From contig ML986631.1 of the NCBI GenBank assembly GCA_010094045.1, forward strand, positions 25,147 through 56,972: a stretch of DNA of 31,826 bases, read 5' to 3'. Positions within the stretch are counted from its first letter, which is position 1; the number at the start of each line of letters is the position of its first letter. The position numbers and the translations under genes are program-made. The notes under the pieces are model-generated. The model did no database searches. It worked only from the letters and a program-made list of their open reading frames with translations, and had not been told where the DNA came from. The stretch comes from Lojkania enalia (lineage: Eukaryota > Ascomycota > Dothideomycetes > Pleosporales). Below, piece by piece: positions 19,821 to 30,362 of the stretch.

Positions 19821-22800
19821 TATAATTTATTAAACATTGATTTATCGTATTTATTTAGAGGAAAGTACTTCTAAATCCCTACTATTCTATATTTAAAAGG
19901 CGTTAGTATATAACTAAACGCTCTTATTAATATAGACGTTTAAAACTTTCTATTTCTTAATTCTATAGTAGCTAGATTACTCTTCTAAGCTCTATATATA
20001 TTAATATAGTATTTACCCTTTAAAATTACTATTAAAGGTTTTTAGAACTAAATCTAAACTCTAGTTAATTAGTATATTTACTTATACCTACGAATTAATA
20101 GAAGAACTATCTAAAACTACCTATTTATTATTATAGATCTAGATACTTAGGATTGTATTATTAGTATTAAATAGTTATATTATTTTTAACTCTAGCTAGA
20201 TATAGATAAAAATCAGATTATATAACCCTCTAAGTATCCTACTACTTATAATCCTTCACCTCCTCTTCTTATATAATTAATTTAGCCAGCACGCGATAAG
20301 GAGGTAGAGCTAGATATCTAATAATACAACGCTCTATAGGAAAAGAACTAATATTAGCAGTCTCGTAGTCCAACTATCTATTATATTAAAGGTCTACTAA
20401 GACTATTAAAACTATATTAGTCTTCTATAACTTATAGTTTAAATAAGCTTAGAGCTCCTATACGCCCGTATATAATAAAGTCTAAACCTAATCTAAAGAA
20501 AGTCTATTCTTCTATTATTGCTCTTATCTTAGCTAATACTTTCTACTTTAACATAAAGAGGAAAGAGAACGAGTTTTTCTCTATATCTCTATACAAAATC
20601 GAGCGGCTAATTAAAGATAAGTAAGCCCTAGAGCTGGAAGATAAGGCTAAAAATAAAGTACTAGTAAATCTCCGATTACCATCTAAATACTATAAGTATT
20701 AGAATATATTTAGTAAAACTGCAGCTTATTAATTACTAGAATACCACCCTTATAATTATAAGATTATCCTTATAGAACCCCTCCCTAATAGTTACAGCCC
20801 ATTATATAAGTAGAACATTAAGGAGCTAGAGGTAACTAAGAAGTATATTATAGATAATCTATAGTATAGGTATATTAAGTAGAGTTGAAGCCCTTTTATA
20901 TCTCCAATCCTTTACGTCCGTAAACTTAATAGCGACTTATATATTTGCGTAGATTATTGTAAACTTAATACTTTTATCTATAAGAATATATATCTAATAC
21001 CGTATATAGATAAACTCCTATCTAAACCTACTAAGATAGTAATCTTTACTAAGTTTAATATTCGCGCAGCTTTTAATAAGATTAAAATAGACTTTAGTTC
21101 TAAGAAATATACTACCTTTTAGATTGTATAACGGTCCAGTAACTTACTAGTACTATATAAATAATATACTAATCGACTACCTAGATAACTTCTATATTAT
21201 TTACCTAGACGACATCTTTATCTACTCTAAAGATAAAATAATATACGCTATCTACGTTAAAAAAGTTCTTAGAAGATTATATTAAGTAGGGTTATAAGTT
21301 GATATTAAGAAGAGCGAATTCTATATTACCCGAACTAAATACCTTAGCTACATCCTATTAAATAAAAGCCTTAAGGTTAACTTAGAGAAGGTAGAAGTAC
21401 TATATAACTAGCAGCTACCTACTATTATAACGGGTATAAAATCCTTCTTAGGTTTTACTAGATTCTATTAACAGTTTGTACTAGAATTCTCGCGTGTTAT
21501 AAAGCTAATTATCGTATTATAAAGCCCTACAACTTCTTTTATATAAACTTTAGAATATAACATTATCTTTAAGAAATTAAAGTCAGCCCTATTAAGTATA
21601 CCTATACTCTACTACTTTAACCCTACGTTAGAAATAAAAATAGAAACTAATACCTCTAATAGAGTAGTTGTAGGAGTACTATTATAGAAATATTCTAACG
21701 GAAAATAGTACTCTATAGCGTTCTATAGTAAGGTTCTATCTAGTTCGGAACTAAACTAGGAGATCTATAAGAAGAAACTATTCGCAATCGTTACTATGTT
21801 TAAGTAATAGAGGGTAGAACTTACTTTAGTAGCTATTAAGACTCTAGTATATACCGATTATCGTTTACTCGAATATTTTATAACTACGAAGGTACTTAAT
21901 ACTTATTAAGTTTATTAGATTAAGGAATTAGCTTAGTATTAGTTTCGAATTAAGTATACTCTAGGCAAGAATAATACTAGAGTAGATATCCTTAGTTATT
22001 GTGAATAAGATATAGAAAACTTAAAAGCAGCTTAAACTAACAACTAGTTAAGAGTCCTACTCGGACTGTATTAACTTTACCCCTAAATTAATACCGAATT
22101 AGCCTAGTCCTATATTACTTAAATAATAACTTAAGCGGCTATACTAAACGTTATTAAAGGCTAGAAGTAGGTTATATTACTAGACTCTCTAGAGTTGATT
22201 AACGTATTACTATAGGAAAACCGAGCCTCTTTTACATAGGAACATACCCTTTTACCCTACAAGTATTAGATAGAGAATAGACTACTCCTCTATAATAATT
22301 ACTTATATATTCTATCAGATTTAGGCCTTTACACACAACTTATATAAGAGACTTATAACTAAATATCCTCCACACACCTAAACGCTACTAAAACCTATTA
22401 GTTACTATTCTAGAAGTACTACTAGAAGGGTATAAAGGCTACTTATAAACGATATATATAGAATTATATCCTATACTATAAAGCTTATCCGATATAAACC
22501 CGAACCCTAGATTTTATCCACTTATTTCTTATATTAAATTGACTAATATAGTACCTATATATTAATTTTAAGGATTTCTCTATAGATAAGTCCGAATATA
22601 ATTAGATTATAGTAGTAATTGATCGCCTGTCTAAATAAGCGGTATCTATTCCCTACTATCGTATAATTAATATATAGGGAATAGACGAATTATTTATTTA
22701 ATAGATATACTACTTTAGTTATACGCCCGAAACTATTATTTTAGACCGAGAACCTTAGTTTATATCTAGTTTCTAGTCCGAATTCTGCTATATCTTAGGT

Positions 22801-23728
22801 GTAAAGATTAAACTATCTACTACTTATTATAAAGAGACTAATAGATAGACGGAAATTATAAATAAATATATTAATTAGAGACTGCGCTCTTTTATATCCT
22901 TTTACTAGAATAACTAGAGTTCTCTATTACCTATAATTAACCGAGTATAAGCGACTCTACCTTATATAACTATTAGAATATCCCCGTATTAGATCCTATA
23001 TAGATCTAAACTCTATTAGAGTTAGGATTAAAAATATTCTATTAATTCTATTACTATAATAGATAAATTAAATTATAAGAACACTTTAACTCTAGTAACT
23101 TATATATATATAGCCTAAGAAACCGTAAAGGCTAATATTAAAAAAGCTTAGGATTGTATATAATCTATTATTAACTATTACTAGCAACTAATTAATTAGT
23201 AGATTAGTAATATAGTCTACCTAAATACTAAGAACCTTACGGTCTAGAGACTAAGCTAAAAGCTATCTAATTAATAGAAGGGCCCTTTTAAAGTACTAGA
23301 ATAGGTTAGAAACTTATACTATCTATAGTTACCCCTAGAGTTAAGAATATATAATATTTTCGTACTAAACCTACTGTATAAGAACCCCTAGAACCTTCTA
23401 TTAGAATAAGAAGCTCCGAAACCACCCGCTATTGCTATTAAAGGGGTAGAAGAGTAGGAGGTTAAGAAAATACTAGCTAGTAAGCTATATTATAAGACCC
23501 TTAAATACCGTATAAAATAGGTAAGATATAATCCTAACCTAGTCTAATATAAAGTTTTAAATTTTATAGGTTCGCTTTATAAGCTAAGAGTTTTTTATAA
23601 TAAGTATCCGAATTAGCTAGGACCCTTAAAGGCTCTAACTAAATAGATTAAGGTATATAAGAATAGTATAAAGAATATAGATTATCTAGTAGACGATAAT
23701 ATATAAGAGTTAAATAGCAGATTAGAAA
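19821..23728 (+). pseudogene. Gypsy-1B pol: protease to chromodomain, with a 41-bp deletion in RT
   Basis: Collinear with Gypsy-1A pol. YLDD is still intact at about 21202-21213, and the integrase D, D and E codons also survive, although the rest is denser in stops than copy A. A 41-bp deletion near 21111-21120 joins two copies of CTACCTTT that lie at 1766 and 1807 in copy A; it removes part of the RT fingers/palm and shifts the frame. The chromodomain is at about 23441-23606. The protein is plainly non-functional. Confidence 0.9.
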
Positions 23729-23749
23729 ACTAAATTATAGGCCTAAAAT

Positions 23750-24270
23750 TACTCCTTTATAGAATCCGGAGGGTCTAATAGTAGGCTATTAGATACCTTT
23801 CTAGTCCTCTTCTTCTCTACTTTTCTTCCTCTTCCTTCCTTCTAGACTCCCCCTAAACCTCCTCTATCTTATCTTTAGCCGCCTGAGAGTACCGCGATAT
23901 TAGCCTAAAGGCTAGATACTAGAGTCTTTAAAGCTAAAACCTAATAGAATAACTTAGTACTCTAGTAGAATAAAGTTACCTAGATACTAACTTTAAAAAG
24001 GCTAGCTTTCTAACTTTTTACAACCTGGGCTATAAGCGCTAGACTATAAGTAGATTCTAAAATAGCCTTAAAGATTATCTTTTTATCCTCCTTATCTCCT
24101 ATATATTAGGCTGCTACTTATAGTTCGAGATAGCCCTAGAGGACTAAAAACTTCTCTTTATAGTAGGAGAGGATCTATAAGTATATTAGTAGTAAGTACT
24201 CTACTAGTATTAGATATAATTCGTACGGGGTTATACTTTTTATTTTACAAGGTATAATACTCGTATTTTT
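23750..24270 (-). pseudogene. Antisense ORF of Gypsy-1B, counterpart of 4446-4975
   Basis: The same minus-strand frame as in Gypsy-1A, with no indel over about 150 codons, more TAG/TAA codons and many conservative changes (for example SLALIA and AQVVKS positions kept). The protein would be helical and then Gly/Arg/Glu-rich. No known domain recognised. The lack of frameshifts fits a coding past but also fits simple point mutation of any sequence, so it is supporting evidence only. Confidence 0.45.
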
Positions 24271-24814
24271 TTAATCTTAGAAACTAAAAGGTAAATATTA
24301 TATACCGCCCGTAGGCGAGTACGCATATAACTTAAAGGTAGATAACTTAAAAAGCTTCTAAAGAAACTTTAGAATATGGGCGGAGTAGTATATTAATTAA
24401 TTTTTTTCTATAAGGTATTAGCGATACTTTAATAATTAATAGTTCTAGAGACGCGTAATAATATATATAGAGTAGAAGATGTTATTTAGTTAAGGAAGCT
24501 TAATTAATAGCAACCTAGCAATATATTAAGACTAGTAAACGCTTGTTACTATACGTAACGAAATTATAATATTAATAAACCGTTATAATAGTAGTTACCA
24601 GCTGATATATAGGTTAATTATACTCACCATAAAAACTTTACTTAATATTACGTTAATATATAAACGTATCTTTATAAGTAACCGCGTATATTAACTCTTA
24701 CTAATAAATACCTCCTTAAAGAAATTTCTTTATACTAGAACCTATCTATAACAGCCCTAATTCCCTCTTAAACTAGTATAGATAGGAACTATCAGCCTAT
24801 AAAAAGGGGGGTAG
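24271..24814 (+). other. Gypsy-1B 3' untranslated region with polypurine tract
   Basis: Aligns with 4976-5503. The CCGCCC and GGGCGG ends of the GC-rich island remain (about 24305 and 24379), with most CpG between them lost. A purine tract AAAAAGGGGGG at 24801-24811 precedes the LTR. No coding frame of note. Confidence 0.65.
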
Positions 24815-25092
24815 TATAATAATGCGAAGAAATCGTTCTACGAAAAGCTTTACATACAACCTTATCCTAAAGCTTTTTACTTATCTTATTCTACCCCCGG
24901 CTCTGCCCCTTTTCTCTTCTATATATAGTTGTATACTCCCTTATAAGTAGCTTAATAGTTCTTCTATATCCTTTTATATAAGGCTTATAGGTGTTAATAG
25001 AATTCTTAGGTCCCTAAATCCCTATATACTCCTATATACCTCTAAGTAGATTCGTGCTATATTTAGACCTATTATCTTACCTACGCTGTTAT
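24815..25092 (+). repeat. 3' LTR of Gypsy-1B
   Basis: Matches 5504-5782 and 14871-15149. The last homologous bases read CTACGCTGTTATA, after which Pogo-2b sequence begins within an AT run, so the junction is known to a few bases only. Confidence 0.85.
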
Positions 25093-26457
25093 ATATATAA
25101 AGATCTTAAAGTAATTAAAGGCTGGTTTAAGCTTATATAATATATTAAGGAGAAGTATAATATTATAGATAAGGATATATATAACTCTAACAAATCTAAC
25201 TTTTAAATAGGCGTTATCTTATTATAACTAGTTATTACAGGTATAAATAGATATAATTAACTAAAGGCAATTTAATTAGATAATTATAAATGGATTTTAG
25301 TAATTTAGAGAATTAATACTATTAGCTAGATACTCTTACCCTTTATTATTATCGCTAGCTACTACTATCTCTCTACCTAGTACGAACGTAACGATATACC
25401 TAAGAACTAGGCTATTACAGTTAATAAGATTAGCTAGATAATAAATAAACTCGATATTAAGTAGTTAAAATACTTTTATAGGTATATAAAGGATTATATA
25501 GTAGACGCGCGTTAACTACTAATCTTTAATAGCTATAAAAGCTATAACTCGCTCAATTTCTAGAAACTCTATAAGAAATAGGGTATTATTCTACTCTATA
25601 TACCAGCTTATTTATTACACCTATTATAGCTATTAAATATAAGCTATTTCTTACTATTAAAATATATATATAGAAATTAGATCTTAGTTTTAGTACGCAA
25701 TTATATTAACTATATTATAAAACCTAAGTTCTTTCCAGCTCTTAAAACTACTTTTAATTTATTAATTATAAAGGATAATATCTATATAAGCTTTTTAGAA
25801 GCTAGTTTAGTCCTATTTAATCTAGAAGTAATACTTTTAAAACTTAATATAAAGCTTTATATACTAATACTACTAGTATAAGATAATACCCTATAGGAAG
25901 TAAAAATACTAAGTAACACGTATAAGCTAGAAACTTAATTAATATTAATTCATAATCGGATTTAAAGGGATATAAGCTCTTTACTAGCTTCTATTATTAA
26001 GAAGCTAAATTAGCTTAAAAAAGGCTCTATAAAAGTAATATATTAGATCGGGTTAATATACAATAAAATTGTCAGCCTTTAAGAAGTAAATAAAGTAGTA
26101 ATAAAACGGAAACAGCGGAAAAAAAGGCGGATTTAAGCGTAAGGGACCCCAATAAAAGTATAAGAAGAGATGATTATTACTAAAAAGAATAATAAGAAGG
26201 AAACTCGGACTATAATACGCTAATTTAGAGTGCGATTAGGTATAAGCGAATAGTATAAAACGCGCTGTAGCCGCTGTAGTAAAACTAGATATAATTCTTA
26301 TATATACTAAAAGGATGTAGAGGTTTCTATAGAATAATCGCGCAAGGTGTAAATTACTATTATATTATTTAGTTGTTAAGCTATATATATATGAAGGTTA
26401 AAAAAGTTAATAGGGTAGACCGCTCGCTTATATAGGCCGCTCGCTTATAAGGTATAT
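25093..26457 (+). mobile_element. Pogo-2b: 5'-truncated second copy of Pogo-2
   Basis: Homology to Pogo-2 starts inside the transposase at about 17330 (AAAGATC, then AAAGTAATTAAAGGCTGG) and runs to a complete right inverted end with two ATAAGCGAGCGG repeats. TA at 26458-26459 follows, and then Gypsy-2B resumes exactly at the base that follows TA 6497-6498 in Gypsy-2A. So the right edge is an original insertion site, while the left end was lost together with neighbouring Gypsy-2 sequence. Confidence 0.9.
25097..26345 (+). pseudogene. Pogo-2b transposase, N-terminus missing, RIP-degenerated
   Basis: Begins in the CENP-B-type part (KVIKGWF). The DDE core follows with both catalytic Asp positions as Asn: the YNSN block near 25178-25192 and the LLIFNSYKSY block near 25520-25550. 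The basic tract KRKQRKKRR is near 26105-26131. The Cys-rich knuckle (CSRCSKTRYNSYIY) is near 26268-26311 and keeps more Cys than Pogo-2. Collinear with Pogo-2. The knuckle region shows less RIP than the Pogo-2 copy. Confidence 0.85.
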
Positions 26458-26459
26458 TA

Positions 26460-28754
26460 GAATATTATCTAAATATACTGTTATAAATATATCTAAATAT
26501 TTCTTTAACGCGTTATTTATAACTATTTAGAAGGTTACTAGTATATTTATAAGTTTAAATAGTATTACTAGATATTTAAAGAGACCTTCTTTTATCTTAA
26601 ATACTGTTTTCTATTTATAGCCTTCTTTTATCCGAATTTGGTAGTATCCTTCTCTTATATTAAACTTTATAAACTACTTAGCTCCTTATAACTAACTTAT
26701 AAGTTCTATTATCTTAGGTAATAGATATCTGTTTTTCTTAGTTATATTATTTAATTATCTATAGTCTATATATAACCTTAGTTTACTATTTTTCTTAGAT
26801 ACGAATAGTATTAGTAATACTATTTTACTCTAGCTTAGTTGTATATACCCCCTTACCAAATTCTTTTCGATATACTTTCTAAGTTCCTCTCTTTATTCTT
26901 AGTTTAAGTTATATATTAGACTAGGTTTTAGTCTCTTTTTATCCTTATTAATAATCTTATAATTATATTCCTCGTATTTAGGTAACTCTCTATTCTCTAC
27001 TTCTTTATATAGCCCTATAAATTCGCTATAATCTTCTTAGATTTCTTAGAGTATACTTTCGTCGTATAGTTCCTTATATACTTTCCGAACTACGACGATA
27101 CCTAGTATCTATTTTATCTTTTTAAGATATCTAGCTATTATAGCTACCGATACTCTCTATATTAACTATAGACCCGAGGGATACCTTACCTTATACTATC
27201 CTACTACCTATTCTATCTTAAAGTAGCTCTATAGCTTATAAATTATCCCTTACTACTAATCTACTCTAGGATTATATTTAGCTAGTTAATCTATGCCTAG
27301 TAATATATTAAATTTTCCTAGGTTTATAATATTAATACTTCTTATATTAGTATATCCTATAATATTAAACGCTCGCTTTTTAGTTTCTATTAATATAACT
27401 CCTCTACTATAGTCTATTAGCTTGTTGTCTACTAGATATATTATGCAAGGTACTACTTTTTCCCTCTACTTTATATTATTCTTATAAACCTATTACGCTA
27501 ATATAAACGTATTTAAAACTCTACTATTAAATAGTACTCTAAGCTTCCTCCTATTAAACTCTACTTAGAGTACTATATATAAAAGTATTATACTAGTAAC
27601 CCTTCTAACAGTTTTTCTACCCGGTTCTTCAGTATAGCTATTACCTTAGAAGCTACTTAGTTTTTTAACTTAGATAGAAAGAACTCTACCTTCTTCTTCT
27701 CTCTCTTATATAGTAGATATCTATCTATATTATACCTTATCTATAGTTCTTAGACGTAAGCGGCCTTTACCTATTTACTATATATCTTATACTTCTATTC
27801 TAAGAAATACTATTACTATTTGATTAGTTGGTAATTTTTGTCTAATTCTTACTATCTAAATACTCTAATCGTATTTTAATAGTATTAGTATCTAACTATA
27901 TATTATTTCCAGGTTAAAACTTTATATTCCTCTAAATATATATTATTTTTAGGACGTTTCTCCTTCTTAAATATACTTACTTCTATTATCTTATAAGCTG
28001 TAATATTAAGTCGTTCTCTAATATCTCCCTATATCTCTCTTACTTCTAAGACTAACTTTCTCGGCTCCTCAACTTCTATAATAATTTTACTAAGCTGGTA
28101 TAAACACTTTATTCTAAGGTAAATTAGACTTCTATAAATCTAATAGTACCTATTTTCTATATAATCTTCTATCTTATTCTAAAATAGTAAGATTCTTAGT
28201 AATAATTATATATCTATTCTTAGCTATACTTTTAACTTTATCTTAATACCCTTATATATTAAGTAATTGTTCTAGTAACAGCTAGCTTAATCTTTTTTAC
28301 AGCTGTTCTTATAGAGTAGTATATATTTCCCTTTCTTACCTTTTACCTATTTTATAGGATAGCCTTAATATATCTCTTATATATACTCGAATATTTCTTT
28401 ATCTATAATTTTCCCTGCTAATTTTACTATAGATTCTAATATACTCTAGCTATTTTAGAACGTTACTTCTTTAAACGGTATATTCTAATATTCCTAGGGG
28501 TATAGTTTTACCTAATACGTTTTATTACAGATCTAGTACTTCTTTTACTTTATTCTTTCTAGGATTAATATACTATCGAGCTTTAGTATACTTAGTAGAT
28601 ATTATATATATCTAATAACTACTACTACCCTTCTTAGCTGTAACTAATAATTGCTTCCTTCTTTTACTAAATAGTATATTCTGTATCTATTATCTATATA
28701 ATATATCTAGTACTATATTAGTTATTAGTATCTATTAGTAGGTTACGTAGTTAT
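26460..28754 (-). pseudogene. Gypsy-2B pol: protease and partial RT
   Basis: RT starts right at the Pogo-2b junction: the YLDN box is at 26474-26463, only a few bases from the insertion. RT runs to about 27250. The protease is about 27350-27640, with the NILLGM-type block and the SG active-site remnant. The long linker to the zinc knuckle is uninterrupted here. Fewer stops than Gypsy-2A in places, so it is useful for reading that copy. Confidence 0.83.
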
Positions 28755-29702
28755 TATTTAGGTTTCCTTCTTCTTATTTAGATATTCTTTCGTATAGTAC
28801 TATTTTTATCTATATAGAAGATACGCTCCCTTCTTAAGCCTTTCTTTCTTAAGATTACTTATCCTTAATCGTTAGTAGTTCTTTTCTTTATCCTTTTCGA
28901 CTTTTCTGAGGACTATTAGATTATTATCCTATAGCACCATCTTATTCTCCTTCTTAGTTAGTATAAATACCTACGGCTGAAATTATTTCTCTATCTCTTA
29001 CTTATATTAACGGTTATTAATCCTAACTACTAATTTGATTATTTCTAATAGCTCTATTAGCTTTTCTTCTCTAGTTAGATCGTTTTTAACCTTATCCTTA
29101 AGCCCTTTATAGAAGATTCCTGCTAATACGCTATTATCCTATCCCAGTCTAGCGCTAAGTCTCTAGAACTCTATAGTATAATCTATTACCCTCTTATTCT
29201 AGATTAGCCTTAGTAGCTTCCTTTATACTTTCTATTTTATATCTACTTCTCTAAAAATGTTTTAGACCTTATTCTTAAATTCTTCCCAGCTCTTAAAGAG
29301 TTCGTCTATAGATTCTCCAGTCTTCTTTATATTGCCTCTATTTTCTAGCTAATTAGCTATAAATAGTTCGGTCTATACTAGCGGTATCTCTTCTATATTT
29401 ATTATTACAACTAAGATCTTATCTTTATCTAGAAAGAAGGGTATATTATTAAATCTAAAGTACAGTTCTATTAATATAAAAAAGGGGTTAATATATTCTT
29501 TCTTACTATTAAACTTCCTTAATAAAGCTATCTTAGCTTATATTTATTATTTAGTTTTAGCTAGGTTAGTTCTAGTTGTAGCTAGCTCGTATTATATCTA
29601 TATAATATAAGTTTCCTATTCCTATACTTTTTATACTATAGCTTCTTCTAGGGCTTATAGCTTTTAGATTATTATAACTTAACTTTATAATGCAGTAGAC
29701 AT
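28755..29702 (-). pseudogene. Gypsy-2B gag
   Basis: ATG at 29702-29700 on the minus strand, as in Gypsy-2A, followed by the same Gln/Leu/Glu-rich helix. The gag domain carries RIP stops. The zinc knuckle is at about 28823-28775. About 315 codons. Confidence 0.82.
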
Positions 29703-29748
29703 CTTTAGATAGTTTCTATTCTCTTAACGTTAGGTAGTTATTATATTA

Positions 29749-29836
29749 CTAACCGACCTAATATAAATAAGCTCCGGTATATATACGATTACAACGGCGG
29801 TTATTATATATACTAGTAGTATATAGGTTACTAATA
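29749..29836. repeat. Gypsy-2B leader-adjacent segment, inverted relative to Gypsy-2A, possible short LTR
   Basis: 29749-29829 is the reverse complement counterpart of 9991-10072. It is bounded by TAACC and GGTTA. It sits between the gag leader and the Gypsy-1C fragment, the place where the 5' LTR of the minus-strand Gypsy-2B should be. Confidence 0.65.
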
Positions 29837-30360
29837 ATAGGATCTAATATAGAAATATTCTAATAGTTATATAGGGTAGAATTACTTATATTTAGTTAAT
29901 TATAGGTAATAGAGAACTCTAGTTATTCTAGTAGAAGAATATAAAAGAGCGCAGTCTCTAATTAATATACTTATTTATAATTTCTATCTATCTATTAGTC
30001 TCTTTATAATAAATAGTAGATAGTTTAATCTTTACGCCTAAAATATAGTAGAATTTTAATTAGAAACTAGATATAAACTAAAGTTTTTAATCTAAAATAA
30101 TAGTTTTAAGTATATAGTTAAAGTAGTATACTTATTAAATAAATAATTTAGCTATTCCCCGCGTACTAATTATATAATAGTAGAGAATAGATATAGCTTA
30201 TTTAGATAGGCGATTAATTATAACTATAATTTAATTATATTTAGACTTATCTATAGAGAAATTTTTAAAGTTAATATATAGGTACTATATTAGTTAATTT
30301 AGTATAGAAAGTAGGCGGATAAAATCTAGGATTTAAATCTATATCGGATAAACTCTATAG
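29837..30360 (-). pseudogene. Gypsy-1C: integrase fragment of a third Gypsy-1 copy
   Basis: The reverse complement follows Gypsy-1B from about 22480 to about 22998 (integrase core), with RIP-type differences. The left end is cut by Gypsy-2B at the sequence AGATCCTAT, and the right end by Pogo-3 at a TA. More of it should lie to the right of Pogo-3, outside the window. It is heavily AT-biased and too short to give an intact domain. Confidence 0.85.
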
Positions 30361-30362
30361 TA

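Larger units (their letters stand above)
14871..25092 (+). mobile_element. Gypsy-1B: near full-length chromodomain Gypsy element with both LTRs, interrupted by Pogo-2
   Basis: Left LTR 14871-15149 and right LTR 24815-25092 match each other and the Gypsy-1A LTR. Taking out Pogo-2 (15641-18678) and one TA leaves about 7.2 kb, the normal size for a Gypsy element, with gag, pol, the antisense ORF region and a purine tract in order. It is more heavily RIP-mutated than Gypsy-1A at most compared positions, though some sites are mutated only in A. It is inserted into Gypsy-3 at the left. At the right it abuts truncated Pogo-2b rather than the rest of Gypsy-3, so a deletion or rearrangement followed. 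Confidence 0.88.
26458..29836 (-). mobile_element. Gypsy-2B: second copy of Gypsy-2, minus strand
   Basis: Collinear with 6497-9990 on the minus strand except for the missing solo LTR. The left part (RNase H onward) is absent after the Pogo-2b insertion and deletion. The right edge next to 29837 meets a Gypsy-1 fragment, which suggests it inserted into Gypsy-1C. Between the gag leader and that edge only about 88 bp are found, so either the LTR is very short or it is truncated. Confidence 0.85.

Noticed and set aside
1..29836. Large segmental duplication of a Gypsy-1 plus Gypsy-2 unit
   Set aside because: The order and orientation are the same on both sides (1-9990 and 14871-29836), but the left flanks and the junctions differ (RNase H edge versus Pogo-2b). 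Independent insertions plus deletion fit better.
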